A program made the translations under genes and the position numbers. Shown here in pieces: positions 56,656-64,000 of a stretch of DNA of 64,000 nt. The DNA is from Hermatobates lingyangjiaoensis. Taxonomy: Eukaryota; Arthropoda; Insecta; Hemiptera; Hermatobatidae. Each line of letters starts with the position of its first letter. Position 1 is the first letter of the stretch. The notes beneath the pieces are model-generated. The model did no database searches, was not told where the DNA came from, and saw only the letters and a list, made by a program, of their open reading frames with translations. The stretch spans positions 7,539,001 through 7,603,000 of the forward strand of contig JAPFBL010000068.1 in assembly GCA_026182355.1 (NCBI GenBank), written 5' to 3'.

Positions 56656-57188
56656 AGCAGGAATGGGCAACCTTTTGTTAACCGAGGGCCGCATTACATA
56701 GTCTTCAAGTGGCCACGGGCCGCATCGTAATTTCTGTGGTATTTTGATACATACAGATTATATATATAATGTATAAATACATAGATAGAAACTGTGTGCT
56801 ATATTAACGTGTCAATAATTATTTAACTTTTTGTTATTCATATAATGAAAAGTATTATTCAAACCTCATTATCTTATAATATAATTATAAATTATAGATA
56901 ATAACATCAATAATAGATAATAACATTATCTTATAAAAGATTAGTAGAGTCATATATAAAAAAAAAGGCTAAAACATTTGTTACTGTTGAGCGCTCTCTC
57001 TCTCTCTCCTCTCTCTCCAATGATTTAATTTTCTTCCAAAAGCATCGGTGATCTTTTGTTAATAAGTAGAAAGCAAAGGAATTTTTAATATTAAGATAGA
57101 ATTTCATATAATCTTCGAGGGCCGCACAAAAATCGTAGTGGGCCTCATGTGGCCCGCGGGTCGCAGGTTGCTCATGCCTGATATAGAG
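56650..57188. mobile_element. hAT-type MITE (523 bp) with 8-bp target duplication
   Basis: ATATAGAG flanks the element (56650-56657 and 57181-57188). The ends CAGGAATGGGCAACCT and, inverted, CAGGCATGAGCAACCT match the CAGGNNTGGGCAACC terminus common among hAT elements. The segments after each end (GGGCCGCA words) are also inverted. A (CT)n tract near 56995 is internal. No transposase is left. Confidence 0.9.
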
Positions 57189-57189
57189 A

Positions 57190-58225
57190 ATAGATTATAG
57201 GTCAAATTATTAATGTTCCACATTATTACTTTTTTGAAAATTCCGTTTCATACCAATCTCAGAATCTGAATATTGCTGTTTTCTTTATAATAAAATCTAA
57301 ATTGACAACTTTCCATGCCAAGATTAGTGCAGGTGATAATTGCAGTCATTTTTTGACACACATGCCTGTATAGTTTATTGAGACCAATGCAGATATTTTT
57401 TTCAATTATCTCATGATACCACACAACCATTGCATATCAGACCAGCGGTTTTATGACAGCAGGAATAGTACTTTTTGAGAACTAAAACGTAGATTTGTGC
57501 GTAAGAACTCATGTTCTATCAAGAAATTCTTGACAGCAAAATAGTCTATTTGTTGAATTGCTCAATGCATCCGTTACAAGATTTTCCAGGTCAACCTTTC
57601 CAACAAAAACTGCTCTAAGAGAACGCCCATGCTTTTGATATTTCTAGCTCAATTTTTTCAATGGAAGTGCATTAGACATACATCTACATGCTCTTTTCTA
57701 AAGAAAGCCATAAGGACCTTTATATGTTCTTACAATATTCAAATTTTATGAATATCCATGGTAAGAAAAAAACCTAATGATAAAAATTGAATTACTAAGA
57801 AGTAGTTTAAATTTAGCAACCGTTTAGTAATAAAAAGAAAGTGCATTTCCCATACTTCAATGCTACTCAAACAAAAAGGGGTTTCTTAAACACACCAAGA
57901 ACTTATTTATTTGATATATGCCTTACAGTAGCCATATGATAACTTATATAATAATTCCAATATTTCAACATTTAAAACAGTATTTTTTTTGTAAAATATA
58001 CAGTTGATTCAACAAACGGTGTTGCCTATAGCATGCCCACAAAGTTTTGAGCAAACCATTGAGCAGTATGTGAGTCTACTCACATACACATGCACTCAGT
58101 CATCATGAAAGAAACGTCAAAGCAAGACTCTGACGACCTCAAAGCATGCAATCTGTCAAAATTTAAAATCCATTTTTTTTACTCTTTTATAGTAAAATAA
58201 TAATAAATTATATTCAATGAATATG
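57190..58225. other. AT-rich stretch, nothing recognised
   Basis: I saw no gene or repeat. Short open frames on both strands match no family. Confidence 0.5.
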
Positions 58226-58229
58226 TACA

Positions 58230-58366
58230 TTGAGATATATATATATATATATATAAAAAGATTTCACAAAAATACACGTGAAATAACAATCAATGATCAA
58301 ACCACAATATGAAAATGGGAAAACAAGTTGTTTTGTTTTCCCATTTTCATATTGTGGTTTAATCAT

Positions 58367-58410
<44 letters not shown>
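58230..58410. repeat. family A tail-only palindrome between (TA)n runs
   Basis: The arms run from the terminal hairpin region through CAATGATCAAACCACAATATG to GGGAAAACAAG, and back. They meet at AACAAGTTGTTTTG, which removes both hammerhead cores. (TA)n lies at 58233-58254 and 58370-58408. Confidence 0.85.
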
Positions 58411-60800
58411 ACAAAAAGTGTATTTAAAAAATATTTTACCAAGCAGGTGATGAAAATATTTTAAAATAAGAACACGTGAAGATGTCTTGGACGGTGGCCA
58501 GTGTTTGGCCCGTGTGAAGATGTTTATCAAAACTAAATTCTGCTTGAACTTCCATTTCTTTCCCTCCATTTCAAATGAAACCTTTGAATCAACTAAGTGT
58601 TTAAGAAAGTATAATTTGCTCATAAAACGAAGTTACAATGTATGTTGACGTAGGTTGCTATCCTTAAATTCTAAAGCAGTTGACGTGCTTTCATATTATC
58701 GAATAAAGGAATACTGGGGCCGTTGTTTTGAACTCTAAATCCCTGGATTTGGGGCAGAAAGCATAGAGTAGACTTTGTATTATTTTAATTTCTATGTCTG
58801 ACTAAATTAAGACATTAAGGATTTTTATATTAGCATATACAATTACTGTATTAATTACTAGTCATTAGAGACTAATATACTTTACTCCAAATTATAATAA
58901 TCATTCTTTTTGAGAAGTTTGAATGAATGAAGCTGTAAATGTTTTCTGCTTGACTATCTGTGGCATTCAGTTTAAGAGTTTGCTGAAAATTCTATTTATC
59001 CATGATGTAAAAAATTTGGAATGTAAAGAAGGGTCAATTCTTCTAGTACAATAGAAAGGCGTGACTGCTATAACCCAGTAAATAGTTTATTCAGTTTTTA
59101 GCACTACCTTATTTCATATGAGTTGAGTCATCCAACAGAGGTATTTACACTATACTCTGGGACGTGGTTCATGAATGAATACTGCGTTGCAGTAGTCGAG
59201 CTCAGTCCCCACTAGAGCTGACATATGCCTACTGGCTGGTGGAGGTGCCTGCCCTATAACATGCCTGTTGCCAGCCAGTCAACACGGGAGAAGTCGCAGA
59301 TTCCCACACAGAGACTGTAGCACAATCCAGTTTAACATTAGAGAGTCCACTTAACATTTGGTTTGAAACCACACCCACCGCCAGGTCAACACCACATGAC
59401 GGGCTCAGACATCCAAGCTACTGTAACCACATCCCCCACCACGGTACATTTAAATATTTAATGTCCGCGTACCTATACGTTTAGTTCTCAATAGACGTGT
59501 ACCTCTAATATATAAATATTTCAATTAATACATAACACAATGTTTTAGAGGTATTAATACCCTTATTTGTTCCACTTAAACGTCAGAGTAAATGTTAAAA
59601 TCCAAGTTGCCAACAAATCAACTGTTCAACCGGTTGCAACATACTTTATAAAAAGAAGAAGAAATAACAACATCGCAAGTGTTACAATATATGAACTCTT
59701 TTTTCATTTTCTTTTACTTTAATATCTTTTTAATTACTTTAATATAAATAAAGTGCGGTAATAACAAAAAAATCGATATCTAACTTTTGACAGATTTACG
59801 TATTTAAAAAACCCCCTTTTTTTCTTCTTTCCAAATATATTTCTAAAGAAAAATCTACTCAAAATTGTTTTTGCAAGGTGGCAACATTAGATTAGATTTT
59901 AGTTATGTACTTTAGGATTTCGGCCATATTTGCAGATATACTCGCAGACTAGGCTGATGTTTTCTTTCGTAGAGCCCTTTTGACACATCAGATTTATCAA
60001 CGACAGCTTTGAGAATGGAATGAAATATTTGTTGAGCTAAAGTTGATCATTTCTAATTTCTCAAACTGATCACTCATTCAATCATGACCATTGGATCATG
60101 GTTCGGAAAATGCATATAAAAACAAATTCTCTATCAAAATCGCCTAAATGTGTAACCCTCATAACGAAGGTACTATTATCCTAGAGAAAAGAAATGAGGA
60201 TTACCTCATTGGTTCTAATTGATTCGTCATTGATATATAATGAATGGTTTCTAGAAACTACCTGTCAATTTTGTGTTGTGTCTATAATCTGTATGGCAAA
60301 GATAAGTGAAAGGTAGTGAACTGAAGAAGTGATTCTCTCAGATGATTGTCTTAGAGAGGGGATTGTTCGCAAACAAGGAATAACAGTTCCCATTGATTTT
60401 CCTATAATTAAGGTACTATAGATAAGATACTAATTAGTGGTGAGTAGATACTATTTTACAAGAGTAGATGCTATATGTTTTGGTACTTAATTTAAACTTT
60501 ATTTAGGTCCATTAAGTTTTTAAATTTCCTATTCTAATTTATACTATAACTCCACAAAAGATCAAAAGAGGCATTTAAAGCATCTGTTGCTGCTAATAGT
60601 TTTCTTGCAGTGAGTTCTTAAGAGCGTTTGTATCTGAGATGATACTGTTTTTATTAATGAAGTTTACATAAAAACATGTATATGAGTGTGTGTGCCTGTA
60701 TAGGGAAAGTGTACTTTTCTTTGTACGAGTAATATATTCGCACTAAATATCAAATAAATCAATCCAATGGAACAACAAATTAAGTTCAGAAAAAGTTAAT
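58411..60800. other. AT-rich stretch with a GC-richer block
   Basis: Most of this is plain AT-rich sequence. A GC-richer block at 59195-59460 (with GGCTGGTGGAGGTGCCTGCCC and several CCACC words) stands out but has no open frame or flanking duplication that I can see. Near 59740-59820 a very eroded R 5' part may be present. Confidence 0.4.
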
Positions 60801-60821
60801 ATTTTTTTTCTTTATCTTTAT

Positions 60822-60847
60822 ATATATATATAAAACTTTATCTTTAT

Positions 60848-60885
<38 letters not shown>
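60822..60885. repeat. (TA)n microsatellites
   Basis: Two TA runs separated by AAACTTTATCTT precede the next inverted dimer. Confidence 0.9.
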
Positions 60886-60947
60886 GCATTTAAGAAAGAA
60901 GAGAGAGAGCATTTAAATGAAACGTTCTAAAGGACTTTTCAATAAAA

Positions 60948-61195
60948 ACGAGTTATAACAAAGGTAACACGGAGATAGAAACAGACATAACTCACTTCTA
61001 TAATTGACGATCGTTAACAAGAGGAGGTAAAGAGTCCAGCAGGAAGGCAGGACGGTACCCTGCTGGGTGGTTCCCAAGAGTCGCAGCCCTGTCTTCCTGC
61101 GGGACAATTCGTTTCCTGGTGACGACGATCAACGAAATATAGAAGTGAGTTATGTCTGTTTCTATCCTCGTTATCTTCATTACAACTCTTATAAT
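60948..61195. repeat. inverted dimer, hammerhead-like family I
   Basis: Arms with GATAGAAACAGACATAACTC, ACTTCTATA and the mirror GAGTTATGTCTGTTTC flank a GC-richer, partly mirrored centre (GCAGGAAGGCAGG / CTTCCTGCGGG). The right arm (plus) reads CTGGTGA, CGACGATCAAC, GAAA, TAT, A, GAAG. A6 is G, otherwise the boxes fit; stem III is ATAT and H17 is A. Confidence 0.6.
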
Positions 61196-61281
61196 ATATA
61201 AAAGAGTTATAATATATAGCTGTCTCTTTTAATATATATATTAAATACGAAGAAAAACATGGATGAAAAATAGATATTAGA

Positions 61282-61330
61282 ACTCACCTTCAATAATTCA
61301 ACCCACTTAACCATTATCCTCAGGAAAGGA
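61282..61330 (-). ncRNA. degraded hammerhead-like module
   Basis: The minus strand reads CTGAGGA, TAATGGTTAAGTGGGTT, GAAT, TATT, GAAGG. It resembles family D in its tail, with A14 or A15 mutated. (TA)n follows at 61362-61400. Confidence 0.35.
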
Positions 61331-61358
61331 AGGGAATAGTGAGAAAACGAAAGCTAAC

Positions 61359-61359
<1 letters not shown>

Positions 61360-61402
<43 letters not shown>
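61360..61402. repeat. (TA)n microsatellite
   Basis: About 20 TA units, followed by (TTA)n. Confidence 0.9.
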
Positions 61403-61489
61403 TATTATTATTATTATTATACATGTTATATTATATAAGAGACTATTACAAATGAAGTAAAACCACAAGGGAAAAGAAAAATAATAGAA

Positions 61490-61524
61490 ATAAATGCTCT
61501 GAGGCTTTTCACTTTATGTCATCA

Positions 61525-61527
<3 letters not shown>
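61490..61527 (-). ncRNA. hammerhead-like module, family F, truncated at (TA)n
   Basis: The minus strand reads CTGATGA, CATAAAGT, GAAAA, GCCTC, AGAGC. The CTGATGA box is canonical. The 5' stem I strand is replaced by a (TA)n run, so the module is cut exactly at its border with the microsatellite. Confidence 0.4.
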
Positions 61528-61558
<31 letters not shown>

Positions 61559-61562
<4 letters not shown>

Positions 61563-61826
61563 ATGATCAAACCACAATAAGAAATGGGAAAACAAGACTA
61601 ATATCTTTCAACCGTAACAAGCGGTCTTCGTCAGAGTCAAAAACCCAACTGTCCAGTCCAGTCCAGTTTGGACTGGAAAAAAGTCCAGTTTGGACTGGAA
61701 AAAAGTCCAGTTGGGTTTTTGACTCTGATGAAGACCGCTTGTTACGGTTGAAAGATCTTAGTCTTGTTTTCCCATTTCTTATTGTGGTTTGATCATTGAT
61801 TGTTATTTCACGTTTTTATGTGAAAT

Positions 61827-61835
<9 letters not shown>
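61559..61835. repeat. family A inverted dimer with TCCAG-repeat spacer
   Basis: The left core (minus) is 61596-61638, with stem III changed to AGATAT. The right core (plus) is 61721-61763 and has the canonical CTGATGA. The spacer holds repeats of AGTCCAGTTTGGACTGG, itself a small palindrome. The right end has the terminal hairpin, and (TA)n lies on both sides (61527-61560, 61832-61862). Confidence 0.9.
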
Positions 61836-61859
<24 letters not shown>

Positions 61860-61864
<5 letters not shown>

Positions 61865-62320
61865 ATAAAAGTATCGACGGTGGAATAGAAACAAAACTAA
61901 ATTTTATCGGGACTCAATCAGTTCTTCAGGTTCAAATTAAACTCTCAATGCCAACGTTTCGGTTTTTATTTAAAGCCTTTTTCATAAGCAGAAGTATACA
62001 TTTTGAAACAGAAAAACTAAGTAAATCATTACAAATTATTTTACAAAGAAAAATGGTCTGTGAATTTCAACAACAACTCTCTAGTTTGAATGAACTGTAA
62101 CACTGTCACGTGTTCATTCAAACTAGTTATCTATACATTATTATGATTATTATTATTATTATTAAAAGTATTTTGTAATGTAATACTTAGTTTTTCTGTT
62201 TCAAAATTTATACTTCTGTCTATAAAAAAGGTTTTAAATAAAAACCGAAACGTTGGCATTGAGAGTTTAATTTGAACCTGAAGAACTGACCCAGTCCCAA
62301 TACACTTTAGTTTTGCGTGT
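61860..62320. repeat. PLE terminal repeats, family B, inverted pair
   Basis: The minus copy (61865-62100) and the plus copy (62105-62315) face away from a centre at about 62097-62115 (ACACTGTCACGTGTTC). Each has the family B hairpin (GGTTTT...AAAACC), GAAACGTTGGCA and CTGAAGAACTGA. A (ATT)n tract lies near 62145. No RT or endonuclease remains; this is a solo-terminal version of the inverted PLE pair at 33250-37165. Confidence 0.8.

Positions 62321-62368
<48 letters not shown>
62320..62368. repeat. (TA)n microsatellite
   Basis: A TA run lies at the right border of the family B pair. Confidence 0.9.
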
Positions 62369-62372
<4 letters not shown>

Positions 62373-62522
62373 ACAATTCAATCAAATATCTTTTCTTCAT
62401 TCCACATATGTATTTGTGAATGTCTTTGGCATTTTGGAATGTCTTGGCATATATATATATGTACAATTCAATCAAATATCTTTTCTTCATTCCACATATG
62501 TATTTGTGAATGTCTTTGGCAA
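62369..62522. repeat. direct duplication of a 60-bp block
   Basis: GTACAATTCAATCAAATATC through GTGAATGTCTTTGGC occurs at 62371-62430 and again at 62461-62520 without change. Between them lies a TA-containing linker. The identity points to a recent tandem duplication. Confidence 0.95.
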
Positions 62523-62689
62523 ACCTTCTTTATAGTAAACCATCAACGAAAAGGAAAATAGCCAGCAAGGTAGAATCTGTGAACAAGAAGTTCGTGAATG
62601 CAGAAACTGTTACTTTTAAATGCTATTACTTTCAATATAATAATAAAAATATATATGATAAACAAAATGCGATCCAGAACGACTGATAA

Positions 62690-62811
62690 CACTTAAAATA
62701 AACTGTGGCACATAGAAAGAAACGCAACAAAAATGCAGTTTTCAATATTTCGACCGTTATGGTGATCGTTTTCAGGAGAAAAAGTGAATTGATGGAGGGA
62801 GGGCAGTAATA

Positions 62812-62812
<1 letters not shown>
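62690..62812 (-). ncRNA. hammerhead-like module, family D
   Basis: The minus strand reads CACTTTTTCTC, CTGAAAA, CGATCACCATAACGGTC, GAAA, TAT, T, GAAAACTG. It matches 14228-14345. G8 is A. The far side is a long (TA)n at 62815-62866. Confidence 0.45.

Positions 62813-62814
<2 letters not shown>

Positions 62815-62866
<52 letters not shown>
62815..62866. repeat. (TA)n microsatellite
   Basis: About 26 TA units. Confidence 0.95.
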
Positions 62867-62869
<3 letters not shown>

Positions 62870-64000
62870 TACAGCACCATAGTACAATTCTTTACATATT
62901 CTAATTAACTATTTTGAATGACTAATGTTTTATTACTTAGCACCAGTATTGCTTTAAGTCTTAATATTTTTCCATAAAACTGCTAATTTTTTTTTAGCAT
63001 ATTAAATTGGTAACTTGTTTTCAAAAATATAATGAAGAATAATATTATAAATTTAGCAAAATTAATAAAACTATTCTGATTTTTTGCTAGAAATGATAAG
63101 AGCAGCATAGAAAAAGGATTTTAGGAAAAGCTTCCTGGAATTATAGAGCCTATAATGGAGTTGAAAAGATCATCATAGATGATCACTTCCATCTATGATC
63201 AACTTTCTAAAAGAACTTCATATTACCATATAAGTGATTATTTTACTAAATAAATTTTAAGGAGATGTAATGGTAGGTTATATGAAAACGTTTATAAACA
63301 ACTTGTAAGAAATCAAACAGTGTTATTCAACCATTTATACACCTAACCCATATACTCGTATATAATTCTGGACCACTACAAGTAGTTTAATATTTTATTA
63401 AATTAATTCATACATCCTTCGTATTCATAAATATTGCTCAGCTCGTTCCAATTTCATTCATCATCAAGCAAAGACCCTCCAAGCGTAACTTCACTTTCAT
63501 GAAAGTTACTCTTGAAAAAAAAAGACTTAACTGGAAAGAAGCACGTAAACACTTACAAAAAAAAACTAGTTTTGAAATAGTCATCACAAAAAACTAACAG
63601 CTTTAGAACTAAATACTTTTGTTTATTTATTTAATAATTAATATAAATTGTATGACTTTTGTAATAATATACGTCATATAAGTTCATCTTTATTGTTATA
63701 AATTATACTGCAGTTAATGATTTCAATTGTAGATTGAAGTGCTAAATTTTATACAATGATCGAGGTCATTGCATACTCTAATTAAAGACTAGGATCACGA
63801 TGCATTATATATTTTTGTGATTGAGGAGATATAATAATATAAATTAAAATGATTATATAGTTGGTATATTGATGAGGTGACTGAATGCTCTGCATGATGG
63901 TTGAGCAACTTAGATATTCTACATACATGATTACGGAAGATACTTAGCTATGGTTCATATACGCTATAGCTCGCAGTGCTTGATTACATTATTTCAGGTT
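62870..64000. other. AT-rich end of window, nothing recognised
   Basis: I saw no gene or repeat. TTTCAGGTT at the last bases could be a splice acceptor, but nothing after it can be read. A short inverted repeat TCATAGATGATCA...TGATCA lies near 63170-63200. Confidence 0.4.

Overview
The window is AT-rich eukaryotic DNA with long introns, many (TA)n microsatellites and dense transposon remains. Genes and repeats point to an arthropod: a C-type lysozyme with arthropod features, a CD36-type scavenger receptor, mariner, hAT and Penelope-like elements, and a short TTAGG run. A chelicerate or another large-intron arthropod fits, but I cannot name the species.

Two host genes are supported. The first is the 3' half of a CD36/scavenger receptor class B gene on the + strand. 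It has five exons (629-840, 6893-7089, 26813-26931, 28216-28341, 31275-31439) whose splice phases join into one 272-residue frame ending in the second membrane helix. Its 5' exons lie before the window. The second is a complete intronless C-type lysozyme (16532-16972) with its own TATA-like box and polyadenylation signal. It is nested on the same strand inside the 19.7 kb second intron of the receptor gene. No other host gene was recognised; most remaining open frames are translations of (TA)n or of repeats.

The rest is mobile DNA. Clear elements are a deleted mariner (25764-26688), a tRNA-derived SINE with target duplication (19575-19887) plus a second inverted copy (47570-47665), two hAT-type MITEs (9876-10125, 56658-57180), a 265-bp MITE (2121-2385), a LINE scrap (about 40509-40630), a family of about 1.6 kb called R here (about 21584, 42415, 44795, 48022 and 50933, plus older copies), and a 2.6 kb foldback structure with 43-bp tandem repeats (48295-50932).

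The most striking content is Penelope-like elements (PLEs) and a swarm of short modules tied to them. A pair of decayed PLE copies with RT and GIY-YIG endonuclease lies head to head at 33250-37165, and two more endonuclease remnants lie at 7620-8300 and 12295-12900. The PLE ends, and about twenty isolated 100-300 bp modules, share one design: CTGA-N-GA, then a hairpin, then GAAA, then a short self-complementary word, then H, followed by a sequence able to pair with the bases before CTGA. This is the layout of a hammerhead ribozyme. Most modules sit as head-to-head inverted dimers (palindromes of about 190 to 590 bp) bordered by (TA)n. Several unrelated families with different sequences keep the same architecture. 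This is my candidate for the unusual system of the window.
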